From an uncultured Bacteroidales bacterium (lineage in GTDB: Bacteria > Bacteroidota > Bacteroidia > Bacteroidales > Muribaculaceae): a DNA stretch of 61,589 nucleotides. Position 1 is the first letter of the stretch; each line of letters begins with the position of its first letter. Shown piece by piece: positions 36,103 to 45,542 of this stretch. The notes under the pieces are model-generated. The model worked only from the letters and a program-made list of their open reading frames with translations, was not told the origin of the DNA and ran no database searches. The stretch covers positions 1 through 61,589 of the forward strand of contig CADADP010000013.1 in assembly GCA_902786725.1 (NCBI GenBank). Direction: 5' to 3'. The position numbers and the translations under genes are program-made.

Positions 36103-37095
36103 ATGCCAAGAAGTTTATCAGGAAGAAGCTTCCTAAAATTACTCGATTTCTCGACCGAAGAGATTCAGTATCTACTGGAGTTGTCAAAGGATTTTAAGCG
36201 GCTGAAACGCGCCGGAACTCCTCACAAGTATCTCACAGGAAAAAACATAGTGCTTCTGTTCGAAAAGACATCAACACGCACTCGCTGCTCGTTTGAGGTG
36301 GCCGGTAACGACCTGGGTATGGGGGTCACTTACCTTGATCCAGGCTCGTCGCAGATGGGCAAGAAGGAATCGCTCGAAGATACCGCGCGTGTGCTGGGAC
36401 GCATGTACGACGGAATTGAATACCGCGGTTTCGACCAGCAAGTGGTAGAAGACCTCGCGCGCTATGCCGGAGTTCCGGTATGGAATGGTCTCACGACTCA
36501 GTTCCACCCCACACAGATGCTGGCCGACGTTCTCACGATTGAAGAGAATTTCGGACATTATAAGGGGCTGAAAATGGTGTTTATGGGTGATGCCCGTAAC
36601 AACGTGGCTAACTCGCTGATGGTGGTTTCGGCCAAACTTGGCATCAACTTTGTGGCCTGCGGGCCGGCCGAAAATATGCCCGACGAGCAGCTCGTGGCCA
36701 CTTGCCGCGAAATAGCTCGTGAAAACGGGTCCACTATCACCCTTACCGATGATGTGGCCGAGGGTACTCGCGGAGCACACGTTATCTACACCGACATCTG
36801 GGTGAGCATGGGAGAATCTCCAGAGCTCTGGGCTGAGCGTATTCGCAATCTTAGTCCCTATCAGGTTAATGATGCTGTTATGGATAACGCGGCGCCCGAC
36901 GCTATTTTTATGCATTGTCTGCCATCGTTCCACGATCTGGAAACAACCGTGGGCCGCGAAATATATGAGAAATTCGGATTGCGCGAGATGGAAGTTACCG
37001 ACAAGGTGTTCCGCAGTCGCCGAAGCAAGGTGTTCGACGAGGCAGAGAACCGTATGCACACCATCAAGGCCGTGATGTATGCCACACTTAAGTAA
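36103..37095 (+). CDS. arcB: Ornithine carbamoyltransferase, catabolic (ADI pathway)
   Basis: Phosphorolyses citrulline to ornithine and carbamoyl phosphate in the catabolic direction. The 330-residue protein has the carbamoyl-phosphate loop STRTRCSFE at about 57-65, the HPTQ motif, [12 protein letters not shown], and the ornithine-side HCLPSFHD near the C-terminus, where the ornithine-binding Cys lies. Biosynthetic enzymes of many Bacteroidales use succinyl- or acetyl-ornithine and differ in these loops; the operon position and the HCLP motif support ordinary ornithine and a catabolic role. The gene is 18 bp upstream of arcC. Confidence 0.95.
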   Translation: MPRSLSGRSFLKLLDFSTEEIQYLLELSKDFKRLKRAGTPHKYLTGKNIVLLFEKTSTRTRCSFEVAGNDLGMGVTYLDPGSSQMGKKESLEDTARVLGRMYDGIEYRGFDQQVVEDLARYAGVPVWNGLTTQFHPTQMLADVLTIEENFGHYKGLKMVFMGDARNNVANSLMVVSAKLGINFVACGPAENMPDEQLVATCREIARENGSTITLTDDVAEGTRGAHVIYTDIWVSMGESPELWAERIRNLSPYQVNDAVMDNAAPDAIFMHCLPSFHDLETTVGREIYEKFGLREMEVTDKVFRSRRSKVFDEAENRMHTIKAVMYATLK

Positions 37096-37113
37096 TCCAT
37101 CATTTCTTCACAA

Positions 37114-38052
37114 ATGAACAAACGCTTAGTCATAGCCCTGGGCGGCAACGCCCTGGGCAACACACCTGCAGAGCAACTTGCTCTTGTGCGCGGCACGGCC
37201 CGCACTATAGTTGACCTTGTACAAGAAGGCTATGATGTGGTCATCGGTCACGGGAACGGTCCTCAAGTGGGCATGGTGAATCTGGCTTTCGAGTATGCAG
37301 CCGGTAATGGCGGCGGGACTCCTGCCATGCCATTTCCGGAATGTGGAGCCATGACGCAAGGATACATCGGCTACCACCTGCAGCAAGCCATTCAGCGCGA
37401 GTTGGCACACCGTGGACTGCAACGCCCTTGCGCCGCCGTTATCACCCAAGTGGTGGTGGATAGAGACGACCCCGCATTCAGCAACCCCACAAAACCTGTG
37501 GGAATGTTCTACGACCAAAGCACCGCGCGGCGCATTGCCGCTGAGACTGGTTACACGTTCGTGGAGGACGCCGGCCGCGGATACCGCCGCGTGGTGCCGT
37601 CGCCCGAGCCTAAAAAGATTGTGGAATTGCCCATCGTTGAGCAGCTACTCGACCGGCATTCTGTTGTTATCACGGTAGGCGGAGGCGGCATACCTGTGGT
37701 TGCCGCCGAAGATGGCGGCTACGAAGGAGTGGCGGCCGTAATTGACAAAGACAGAGCCAGTGCTCGCCTTGCGCTCGATTTGGAAGCTGATATGCTTGTG
37801 ATTCTCACGGCAGTGGAGCAAGTAATGATTAACTTCCGTAGTCCTAACGAGAAAGCCGTTGGCGCAATGACGGTGGCGCAGGCGCGCCAATGGGCTGCCG
37901 AAGGCCACTTTGCGCCTGGGAGCATGCTGCCCAAGGTGGAGAGTTGTGTGAATTTTGTGGAGAACTCCCGTGGCGGCACTGCGCTCATCACTTCTCTCGA
38001 CAAGGCACGTGAAGCGCTACAGGGGCTGACGGGCACTCGAATTACCTGTTAA
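37114..38052 (+). CDS. arcC: Carbamate kinase
   Basis: Transfers phosphate from carbamoyl phosphate to ADP, making ATP, CO2 and ammonia: the energy-yielding last step of the ADI pathway. The 312-residue length is standard. Motifs: LVIALGGNALG at 4-14, GHGNGPQVG, CGAMTQGYIGYHLQQA, VVVDRDDPAF and the C-terminal FAPGSMLPKVES. It ends the operon; an A/T-rich stem-loop follows at 38070-38114. No arcD-type arginine/ornithine antiporter gene lies next to it. Confidence 0.97.
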   Translation: MNKRLVIALGGNALGNTPAEQLALVRGTARTIVDLVQEGYDVVIGHGNGPQVGMVNLAFEYAAGNGGGTPAMPFPECGAMTQGYIGYHLQQAIQRELAHRGLQRPCAAVITQVVVDRDDPAFSNPTKPVGMFYDQSTARRIAAETGYTFVEDAGRGYRRVVPSPEPKKIVELPIVEQLLDRHSVVITVGGGGIPVVAAEDGGYEGVAAVIDKDRASARLALDLEADMLVILTAVEQVMINFRSPNEKAVGAMTVAQARQWAAEGHFAPGSMLPKVESCVNFVENSRGGTALITSLDKAREALQGLTGTRITC

Positions 38053-38069
38053 GCCTACACGTGAGCAAT

Positions 38070-38114
38070 AATTCTTGCTCTTTTCTGCCTAAATCTCAGA
38101 AAAAAAGCAAGAAT
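38070..38114. terminator. Imperfect stem-loop after arcC
   Basis: ATTCTTGCTCTTTTCTG (38070-38086) pairs imperfectly with CAGAAAAAAAGCAAGAAT (38097-38114). No T-run follows on the plus strand, so it is a weak terminator or an RNA-stability element. Confidence 0.4.
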
Positions 38115-38301
38115 AATGCGGTTATTCAAAAAAAAATTCCGATATTTGCACTCGGAAATTCGGGCAGGAAGGCCGTTTTGCAGTTTAACTTGCTGCGTTG
38201 CAGTTGTTTAATAACCTAATCGGCCTCTTGATTGATTTTCCCACTAAATTGAAATACAGTTTTTTAATTTTAATTATTTAATCTTAAAAATTAAGGATAA
38301 A

Positions 38302-38574
38302 ATGACTAAAGCAGAAATCGTTAGCGAAATCGCTAAATCTACAGGAATTGACAAAGCGTCAGTGTTGGAAACTATCGAAAAGTTCATGGAGGAAGTGAAG
38401 GACTCTCTGGCTAACGGAGAAAACGTATATCTCCGCGGTTTCGGAAGTTTTATTGTTAAGACTCGTTCGCAGAAGACTGCACGCAACATTAGCAAGAACA
38501 CGACTATCATCATACCGGAGCACAACATCCCAGCTTTCAAGCCCGCTAAGGTCTTTATGGACGCTGTGAAGTAA
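38302..38574 (+). CDS. HU family DNA-binding protein
   Basis: Small dimeric nucleoid protein, 90 residues, that bends DNA. The start MTKAEIVSEIAKSTGIDKAS and the arm region VYLRGFGSFIVKTRSQKTAR, then NTTIIIPEHNIPAFKPAK, match HU/IHF closely. It has a 250-bp A/T-rich leader region with a near-consensus -7 box GATATTTG at about 38141-38148, and leads a cluster with the 30-residue basic protein and RNase G, an arrangement that suits growth-linked expression. Confidence 0.95.
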   Translation: MTKAEIVSEIAKSTGIDKASVLETIEKFMEEVKDSLANGENVYLRGFGSFIVKTRSQKTARNISKNTTIIIPEHNIPAFKPAKVFMDAVK

Positions 38575-38683
38575 GTTGCGCCGGCAGCAGACTCAAACGC
38601 TTGCGGTGCGATGCACTAAAGGCAAAGCGTCGCAAGCGATAATCTTATAAATATTATAAACCCTTTTAATTAACTAAGTTACA

Positions 38684-38776
38684 ATGCCAAGCGGAAAGAA
38701 AAGAAAAGGCCACAAGATGGCCACGCACAAGCGCAAGAAAAGACTTAGAAAGAATAGGCATAAAACTAAGAAGTAA
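38684..38776 (+). CDS. 30-residue lysine/arginine-rich protein, AURKAIP1/COX24-like (bS22/mS38-type)
   Basis: A very short gene read directly from the bases: MPSGKKRKGHKMATHKRKK followed by RLRKNRHKTKK and a stop. More than half of the residues are Lys, Arg or His. From memory, Bacteroidota genomes carry almost identical 30-residue proteins annotated as AURKAIP1/COX24-domain proteins, related to mitoribosomal mS38 and to bS22, so a small ribosomal-subunit protein is likely. It lies between the HU and RNase G genes on the same strand, 107 bp after HU. Its shortness makes it easy to miss. Confidence 0.8.
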   Translation: MPSGKKRKGHKMATHKRKKRLRKNRHKTKK

Positions 38777-38939
38777 TTCTTTCGCTTAGATGACATTAGA
38801 CCATACAATGAACAAACACTGACACCTGCCAATGCGGTTGTGACCGCATTAAGCGGCACAGCGTTTGTTCTTTGTGTGTGTTTATTGCAATCTCTTTTTA
38901 GTGGATACTACCTATTTTTTCACAATCAGTGACACTACG

Positions 38940-40568
38940 ATGAAAAGTGAATTAGTAGTAGATGTAAACCCAACCCATATCAGCACCGCTCTGCTTGAGG
39001 ACGGTCGCCTGATGGGACTTCAGCGTGAGTCGCGGGATGCGTCATACGCTGTGGGAAACTTGTATTTAGCCAAGGTGAAGAAAATTATGCCCGGGCTCAA
39101 CGCGGCATTTGTCAACGTAGGGCACGAGAAAGACGCATTTCTTCATTACCTTGATTTAGGCTCACAATTCATTACCTACAAGAAATTTGTTCAGCAGGCC
39201 CGTGCCGAAGGGAAAAAGACACCATCGATTTCCAAAATCGCGCTCGATAGTGATATCGACAAGCACGGAACTGTTTCCGATGTGCTGGAGCAGGGCGACG
39301 AACTTATAGTTCAAATCGCCAAGGAACCCATCTCGTCGAAGGGACCGAGACTCACCACAGAAATCACCTTCACCGGGCGTTTTCTGGTGCTTGTACCTTT
39401 CAACAACAAGGTCATGGTCTCATCGAAAATTAAGAGCGCCGCCGAGAAAAAGCGCCTTCGCACGCTCATAGAGAGCATTAGGCCCAATAATTTTGGCGTA
39501 ATCATCCGAACCAGCGCCGAGGAAAAAAGTTCGGCCGAACTCTACGGCGAGATGAAAGTACTGCTTCAGTACTGGGACGATAGCGTGGCTAAGCTTGCTT
39601 ACTCCACGTCGCCAACTCTGCTCTACGAGGAGGAAAGTCGCGCAGTCAGCCTAATCCGCGACGTGTTTAACCCCGACTTTGAGGCCATTTATGTTAATGA
39701 TGCCGAGGTGTTTGAGCAAATTCATCACTACGTGAGCCTAATTGCCCCCGAACGTAGCGATATAGTGAAAATCTATTCCGGTGAAATGCCTGTTTTCGAC
39801 AAGTTTGGCATCACCAAGCAGATTAAATCTTCATTCGGTAAAACCGTATCGTTTCGCTCGGGCGCATACATAATTGTTGAAAGCACCGAGGCGCTTCACG
39901 TTATCGACGTTAATTCCGGTAACCGTTCCAAAGCCTCTACCGACCAAGAAAGCAACGCGTTGAATGTGAATATGCTGGCAGCTGACGAAATCGCGCGCCA
40001 ACTCCGTCTGCGCGATATGGGCGGAATTATTGTCATTGACTTTATTGACATGGCAAAAGCCGATCATCGCCAGCAACTCTACGAGCACATGCGAGAAGTG
40101 ATGCTACACGACCGGGCAAGGCACAACATCTTGCCACTGAGCAAGTTCGGGCTTATGCAGATTACCCGGCAGCGAGTTCGCCCGGCTCTGGACATAGTCA
40201 CGGCCGAGACTTGCCCATCATGCGGAGGAAAAGGCGAGATTCTCCCATCGTTGCTATTCACCGATGTGTTGAAAGACAAGATCGATTACCTAATCAATTC
40301 GCTCAAGGTGAACAAATTCATTATGTATGTCCATCCTTTTGTCGATGCCTTCCTAAAGAAAGGCGTAATCAGCGAGTACACTCGCTGGAGAATGGAATAC
40401 GGGCGCAAATTCAAAATCTTGCCCGACCAGTCGCTCGCCTATCTGCAATATAAGGTGTTCGACAAAAACAAAAACGAAATCGACATTCAGGAGGAAAAAG
40501 ACACCTCCAGTTCGAACACAAAGAAGGAACGTCGAAACAAAAAAGAGGTTACCGACGCCGAAGATTAA
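38940..40568 (+). CDS. rng: Ribonuclease G/E family endoribonuclease
   Basis: Endoribonuclease of rRNA 5' maturation and mRNA decay, cytoplasmic. The 542-residue protein has an N-terminal RNase H-like/S1 part (LYLAKVKKIMPGLNAAFVNV near 37-56), the 5'-sensor region, the DNase I-like catalytic core with IDVNSGN and GGIIVIDFIDM carrying the two metal-binding Asp residues, and the Zn-link CPSCGG. The C-terminus is a short charged tail, as in RNase G rather than RNase E. An upstream ATG at 38865 is in frame, but MKSELVVDVNPTH at 38940 matches the family start. Confidence 0.95.
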   Translation: MKSELVVDVNPTHISTALLEDGRLMGLQRESRDASYAVGNLYLAKVKKIMPGLNAAFVNVGHEKDAFLHYLDLGSQFITYKKFVQQARAEGKKTPSISKIALDSDIDKHGTVSDVLEQGDELIVQIAKEPISSKGPRLTTEITFTGRFLVLVPFNNKVMVSSKIKSAAEKKRLRTLIESIRPNNFGVIIRTSAEEKSSAELYGEMKVLLQYWDDSVAKLAYSTSPTLLYEEESRAVSLIRDVFNPDFEAIYVNDAEVFEQIHHYVSLIAPERSDIVKIYSGEMPVFDKFGITKQIKSSFGKTVSFRSGAYIIVESTEALHVIDVNSGNRSKASTDQESNALNVNMLAADEIARQLRLRDMGGIIVIDFIDMAKADHRQQLYEHMREVMLHDRARHNILPLSKFGLMQITRQRVRPALDIVTAETCPSCGGKGEILPSLLFTDVLKDKIDYLINSLKVNKFIMYVHPFVDAFLKKGVISEYTRWRMEYGRKFKILPDQSLAYLQYKVFDKNKNEIDIQEEKDTSSSNTKKERRNKKEVTDAED

Positions 40569-40584
40569 CCTCACGATTTTTTGT

Positions 40585-40634
40585 AAATTACTATATCACC
40601 CCGAGGGCTATCCCCCGGGGTGATATAGTAATTT
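40585..40634. terminator. Long bidirectional hairpin between rng and apbE
   Basis: AAATTACTATATCACCCCG begins a 23-bp arm at 40585 that pairs with the arm ending TGATATAGTAATTT at 40634, around the loop CTAT, with one mismatch. It sits between convergent genes 16 bp after the rng stop. Confidence 0.85.
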
Positions 40635-40709
40635 CGGAGCTGTGGCAAAGAAAAGCCTTCGTGATAATTCGGCGTTAATTTGAGGCTTCTTCCATTATAG
40701 TGGCGTGGT

Positions 40710-41714
40710 TTATGGCAGTAGTTTGGCAAATGCCTCGTTGGACCACGCCACCAAGTTGCCGTCGGCTGCGGCGCATATCGTCATCACGGCCAAGTCGGCC
40801 CGCCGGTCCATCAAGGCATGCGCCCTTGCGGCTCCCATTGCCATGCATGCTGTGGCCCACGCGTCGGCAGTCATGCAGTCGTGCGCCACCACTGTGACGC
40901 TCAGCAGTGCCGACTCCTCACTTCGGCCCGTTTTAGGGTCGATAATGTGGCTTCGTCGTTTGCCACCGCTCTCCTTAAAGCGCCTGTAATTCCCACTTGT
41001 GGCCACTGCCATGTCGCTAATAGGCACCACAATCGCTGTCTCGTGTCCGTTATCTCTGGGCATGTCGATGGCTATATGCCACGGCTCTCCCTTCTTGTTA
41101 ATGCCGCGAGCCACCACTTCGCCACCGATTTCAACCAGATAACTGCTCACGCCATTGCGTCTGAGCATTTCGCCCACCTCGTCGCATGCCAGTCCCTTGG
41201 CTATGCTGCTGAAGTCGAACTGAGTTCGCTCGTCGTCTCTCTCGATACGCGTCCCCTCGAGACGTGTTTTGCCCAGCCCGACGAACTCCATGATGCTATC
41301 GACCTGGGCCGTTGTGGGCGGAACACCACTCTTGTAGCCGAATCCCCAGGCGTTGACAAGCGGCATAACAGTGGGGTCGAACGCCCCGTCGCTCTCGCGG
41401 TTCACAGTCTCGGACGCCTTAAAGAGCCGGCGAAAACGCGCGTCGGTCGTGTCGCACTCACCCGAATTGATTCGCCACAAGAGCGACTCACGGTTAAACG
41501 CCGATACGCTTCTATCCACAGCCGCGAGTACGGCCGCAACAGAGTCGGCTATCCCCGCATCGCTCACAGCTCGGAATGTGATGTGATATTCCGTGGTCCA
41601 CACTTCGCCGCTTATCGTGTGGTATTGTTCGCGGTGACGCATAAAGTAGATTGCCACCACGGCAGTTATCAAAATCAGAAGCACTCCAGCCACCTGTCTC
41701 ATTCTCAGTCCCAT
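40710..41714 (-). CDS. apbE: FAD:protein FMN transferase (ApbE)
   Basis: Attaches FMN covalently to Thr/Ser residues of membrane proteins such as NqrB, NqrC and RnfG, at the periplasmic side. The 334-residue protein begins with a signal/anchor helix (VAGVLLILITAVVAIYFM) and shows the ApbE signatures: MPLVNAWGFGY, DFSSIAKGLACDEVGEML, YLVEIGGEVVARG, the IDPKTGRS metal site, and SVTVVAHDCMTADAWATAC. Both Mg-binding regions are intact. Start could be ATG 41714 or 41702. The Nqr/Rnf targets are not in this window. Confidence 0.93.
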   Translation of the reverse strand: MGLRMRQVAGVLLILITAVVAIYFMRHREQYHTISGEVWTTEYHITFRAVSDAGIADSVAAVLAAVDRSVSAFNRESLLWRINSGECDTTDARFRRLFKASETVNRESDGAFDPTVMPLVNAWGFGYKSGVPPTTAQVDSIMEFVGLGKTRLEGTRIERDDERTQFDFSSIAKGLACDEVGEMLRRNGVSSYLVEIGGEVVARGINKKGEPWHIAIDMPRDNGHETAIVVPISDMAVATSGNYRRFKESGGKRRSHIIDPKTGRSEESALLSVTVVAHDCMTADAWATACMAMGAARAHALMDRRADLAVMTICAAADGNLVAWSNEAFAKLLP

Positions 41715-41856
41715 ATCTGTAAAATATAAAGAAGCTTCGCAAAATTACCACTTTTCTGCCATTCCCGCAACTGAGATTCATGCTACACATGTTGTTTGTC
41801 AGAAAAATATTTCGCCTAAATTGCTTTCAACGCGTGCAAAAACGCCAAAAAATTCG

Positions 41857-41864
41857 TAAATTTG
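41857..41864 (+). promoter_or_regulatory. -7 box before parC
   Basis: TAAATTTG with a weak GTGC at the -33 distance (19 bp). The ATG is 38 bp downstream. Confidence 0.45.
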
Positions 41865-41901
41865 CTAAATAATTCACAAGATACACCACATTTGCCACTA
41901 T

Positions 41902-44700
41902 ATGAGCGAAATAGATAATAATCAGCAAGAAGAACTCAGGCCCGACAAGCCATTAGACGAAAATCAGTCCCAAGAGCAACGACCCGAGATTCAAGGTGAT
42001 TCCAACGCGGAAATCACCCCTGACGAGCAGTCAGATACCGAGGCCCACTCATCATATCAGGTGCCCAAAGACAAGAAACTGCAACTCTCGGGCATGTATG
42101 AGAATTGGTTTCTTGACTATGCTTCGTACGTGATTCTGGAGCGCGCCGTTCCGCATATCGAAGACGGATTTAAGCCCGTGCAGCGACGCATCATGCATGC
42201 GATGAAAGAGACTGACGACGGGCGCTTCAACAAGGTGGCAAACATTGTGGGTAACACCATGCAATACCATCCTCACGGCGACCAGTCGATTAACGACGCC
42301 CTCGTTCAGCTGGGACAAAAAGAGCTTCTCATCGACACGCAAGGAAACTGGGGAAACATTCTCACAGGCGACGGTGCGGCGGCCGGACGTTACATCGAGG
42401 CACGCCTCTCCGAATTCGCTCTGGACGTGGTGTTCAACCCTAAAGTAACTGACTGGGGCCTGTCGTACGACGGCCGCAAGCGCGAACCCATAACACTCCC
42501 TGTTAAGTTCCCCTTGTTGCTTGCTCAGGGAGCCGAGGGCATCGCTGTGGGACTCTCATGCAAAATCCTGCCCCACAACTTCTGCGAAATACTTGATGCC
42601 GCCGTGGCATATCTTAAGGGAGAGGACTTTGTCCTGTATCCCGACTTCCCTACAGGAGGTTACATTGATGTGAACAACTACAAGGACGGCGAACGTGGCG
42701 GAAGCGTCCGCGTGAGGACCAAAATTGAGAAACTCGACAACAAGACGCTGCTGGTCAAGGACCTGCCTTACGGAAAGACTACCGGTACGCTAATTGACTC
42801 CATAATCCGCGCCGGCGAGAAAGGCAAAATCAAGATTCGCAAGGTGGATGATAACACTTCGTCACAGGCCGAAATCATAGTGCAACTCCAGCCCGGTACC
42901 TCCAGTGACAAGGCCATAGACGCACTCTACGCGTTCAGCGACTGCGAAATCAGCATTTCGCCCAACTGCTGTGTCATCAAGGATGAGAAACCTCAATTCC
43001 TCACTGTGAGTGACTTGCTTAGGTTCTCGGTGGACCACACAAAGGACATCCTGCGCTCTGAGCTTGAAATTCAGCGCAGTGAGGCCCTGGAATCGCTCTT
43101 CTTCGCGTCGCTTGAGAAAATCTTTATTGAGGAGCGCATCTACAAAGACCGCGGTTACGAGCAGGCGGCTTCGGTGGAGGCTGCAGTGGCTCACATCGAC
43201 AAACGGCTGGAGCCGTTCAAACCGCGGTTTTATCGTGAGATAACCACCGATGATATCCTCAAGCTCATGGAAATTAAAATGGGCCGAATCATTAAGTTCA
43301 ACTCCGAGAAGGCCGACAACTACATAGCCATGTTGCGCGACCGCATAACCGACGTTGAATACAAGTTGGCCCACCTTGTGGAGCACACAATCCACTGGTA
43401 CGAAGGCCTCAAGACGAAGTATGGCGCGCGATTCCCACGGCGCACCATTATCCGCGACTTCGACACCATAGTAGCGTCGAAGGTGGCCGAGGCCAACCAG
43501 AAACTTTACATCAATCGGGCCGACGGCTTCATAGGCACCTCGCTCAAGAAGGACGAATTTGTGTGCAACTGCTCGGACATAGACGATATCATCATCTTCT
43601 ACAAGGACGGTAAGTACAAGGTGACCCGCGTGCCCGAAAAAGCCTACGTAGGGAAGAATATTCTCTACCTCAACGTGTTCAAGCGCAACGACACGCGCAC
43701 CATCTATAACGTGCTCTATCAAGACGGGCGTGGCGGAGTGGTGTATATGAAACGATTTGCCATTACGGGTCTCACGCGTGATAAGGAATACGACATCACG
43801 CAGGGCAAACCCGGGTCTAAAATCCTTTGGTTCACCGTTAATCCCAATGGAGAGGCCGAGGTGCTTCGCATCACGCTAAAGCCCAAGTTCAGGCTCAAAA
43901 TCCTGCAGTTCGACATAGACCTGGCCGAGTTGGCCATCAAGGGTAAGCAATCGCGAGGCAACCTGGTGACCAAGAACGAGATACACCGCATATCGCTGAA
44001 AGAGCATGGAGTGTCAACGCTGGGCGACCGCGAGGTGTGGTTCGACCCCGATATTCTACGCATCAACTATGAGGGACACGGGCGCTCACTGGGCACATTC
44101 GCCGGCGAGGACCGTGTGCTGGTGGTTATGCGAAATGGCGACTACTACACCACCACAAGCGATGCGTCGAACCACTTTGATGAGGGTATTCTCGTTATCG
44201 AAAAGTACGAGCCAGGGAAGGTGTGGACCGCTGTGGTGGACGATGCCGATCAGGGCTACCTATACCTAAAGAGGTTTACACTGGAGGATAATCCCAAGAA
44301 GCAGAGCATTATAGGAACCAATCCCGACTCAGCCCTGCTGTTGCTAACCGAGACGCGTCACCCGCGGTTCAGCGCTGAGTTTGGCGAGGGAGACTCCTTC
44401 CGTGATCCACTCGTTATTGATGCCGATGAGTTTATCGCCGTGAAGAGTTTCAAGGCCAAAGGAAAACGAATATCCAATTACAACATAGCCCAAGTAACCG
44501 AGATAGAGCCAAAGGTGGTGGATGAGCCAGAAGATGAGGTGGTGACGCCAGCCATTGATAGCGACATTGATACTGACCCATCTGCAACATCTCTGCCCGA
44601 CGAAATCAGTCAGCAGCAGGTACTGGATGAATTTACCGGACAGTTGCGCCTATTCGACTCTGATAACCACACTGATGATAACGAACCATCTCAGACGTAA
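41902..44700 (+). CDS. parC: DNA topoisomerase IV subunit A
   Basis: Breaks and rejoins DNA as the A subunit of the type IIA topoisomerase that decatenates sister chromosomes. The 932-residue protein has an acidic N-terminal tail (1-50), the winged-helix domain with KPVQRRIMHAM, the active tyrosine Y164 in AAGRYIEARLSE, the tower and coiled coil (about 380-500), and a beta-pinwheel C-terminal domain with blades such as TRGLT-type VVYMKRFAITGLTRDKEY. It lacks a GyrA-box-like QRRGGKG, which argues for ParC rather than GyrA. The acidic C-terminus overlaps the DUF3316 start by 26 bp. The ParE partner gene is not in the window. Confidence 0.92.
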   Translation: MSEIDNNQQEELRPDKPLDENQSQEQRPEIQGDSNAEITPDEQSDTEAHSSYQVPKDKKLQLSGMYENWFLDYASYVILERAVPHIEDGFKPVQRRIMHAMKETDDGRFNKVANIVGNTMQYHPHGDQSINDALVQLGQKELLIDTQGNWGNILTGDGAAAGRYIEARLSEFALDVVFNPKVTDWGLSYDGRKREPITLPVKFPLLLAQGAEGIAVGLSCKILPHNFCEILDAAVAYLKGEDFVLYPDFPTGGYIDVNNYKDGERGGSVRVRTKIEKLDNKTLLVKDLPYGKTTGTLIDSIIRAGEKGKIKIRKVDDNTSSQAEIIVQLQPGTSSDKAIDALYAFSDCEISISPNCCVIKDEKPQFLTVSDLLRFSVDHTKDILRSELEIQRSEALESLFFASLEKIFIEERIYKDRGYEQAASVEAAVAHIDKRLEPFKPRFYREITTDDILKLMEIKMGRIIKFNSEKADNYIAMLRDRITDVEYKLAHLVEHTIHWYEGLKTKYGARFPRRTIIRDFDTIVASKVAEANQKLYINRADGFIGTSLKKDEFVCNCSDIDDIIIFYKDGKYKVTRVPEKAYVGKNILYLNVFKRNDTRTIYNVLYQDGRGGVVYMKRFAITGLTRDKEYDITQGKPGSKILWFTVNPNGEAEVLRITLKPKFRLKILQFDIDLAELAIKGKQSRGNLVTKNEIHRISLKEHGVSTLGDREVWFDPDILRINYEGHGRSLGTFAGEDRVLVVMRNGDYYTTTSDASNHFDEGILVIEKYEPGKVWTAVVDDADQGYLYLKRFTLEDNPKKQSIIGTNPDSALLLLTETRHPRFSAEFGEGDSFRDPLVIDADEFIAVKSFKAKGKRISNYNIAQVTEIEPKVVDEPEDEVVTPAIDSDIDTDPSATSLPDEISQQQVLDEFTGQLRLFDSDNHTDDNEPSQT

Positions 44701-45541
44701 CATTTGCGCTGTGCTGGCCGCATTCGCGGTGACGATGGCGGCTGTGGCGCAGACTGATGCCGATACATGTTGGTATCGGCCCGTTGCATCGGTCTTTATG
44801 GCCGGGGTTGGGCACACGTCGTCTCACGATTCGTACCTCAGTTCGGTATCCTATTCGGGCTTGAACGTGGGGTTGGCCTACGAGCACCTGCAAGCGGCAG
44901 GCTTCGCTCCGCGCCGCTGGACAAGGCAACTCAGCCTCTCGGCTACGTTCCATAATCAACGCAATCCTGCCGCTAATCACAAGTCGTATTGTGTGGGGCT
45001 CGGCGCCGAGTGGAATATGATGCACCGCTGGCGTGATGTCTTCGCCCCTGGGCTGAACTTCTTTGCGGGAGCGGGAACCGGAATCGACGGCATGGTGGAG
45101 TATCGCCCGTCGAACGTGAACAACGTTGTTTCCGTTCACATGCGCTGGGACATCAGTGCAGTGGCGATGGCGGTGTATAACACACGCATAAGGCGAACAC
45201 CGGTTTCGCTGCGTTACCAGGTGACGCTGCCGGTTATAGGAGTGTTGTACTCGCCGCAGTACGACGAGTCGTACTACGAGATGTATGTGGGTAACCGCTC
45301 AGGCCTGGCACATTTTGCATCATGGGGATGCCGATTCGATATCTCTAACGCGGTCTATGCCGACTTCCGGCTCGGGTCCACCATACTGCGCCTCGGATAT
45401 CGCAACCGCGTCTATTCTTCGTTCTTGCAGAATATCAACTCTCGCCTGACGGTGCATTCGTTAGTAATCGGGGTGGGAGGGGAATTGCTCACTCTGGGTC
45501 GTGAATCAGTAACTAAATCATCGGTTCCGGCAATCTACTGA
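44675..45541 (+). CDS. DUF3316 family exported protein, probable outer-membrane barrel
   Basis: A 288-residue protein starting at ATG 44675 (MITNHLRRNICAVLAAFAV), inside the 3' end of parC; the frame is open further back but that part is parC shadow. A signal peptide ends near VAAVAQ or slightly later. The body is made of amphipathic strands (LNVGLAYEHL, LSLSATFHNQRNP, YCVGLGAEWNM, NFFAGAGTGIDG) and ends in a strand, a barrel-like plan. The family assignment is from memory. The 26-bp overlap with parC and the 1-bp gap to the S41 peptidase gene show one transcription unit. Confidence 0.7.
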   Translation: MITNHLRRNICAVLAAFAVTMAAVAQTDADTCWYRPVASVFMAGVGHTSSHDSYLSSVSYSGLNVGLAYEHLQAAGFAPRRWTRQLSLSATFHNQRNPAANHKSYCVGLGAEWNMMHRWRDVFAPGLNFFAGAGTGIDGMVEYRPSNVNNVVSVHMRWDISAVAMAVYNTRIRRTPVSLRYQVTLPVIGVLYSPQYDESYYEMYVGNRSGLAHFASWGCRFDISNAVYADFRLGSTILRLGYRNRVYSSFLQNINSRLTVHSLVIGVGGELLTLGRESVTKSSVPAIY

Positions 45542-45542
45542 T

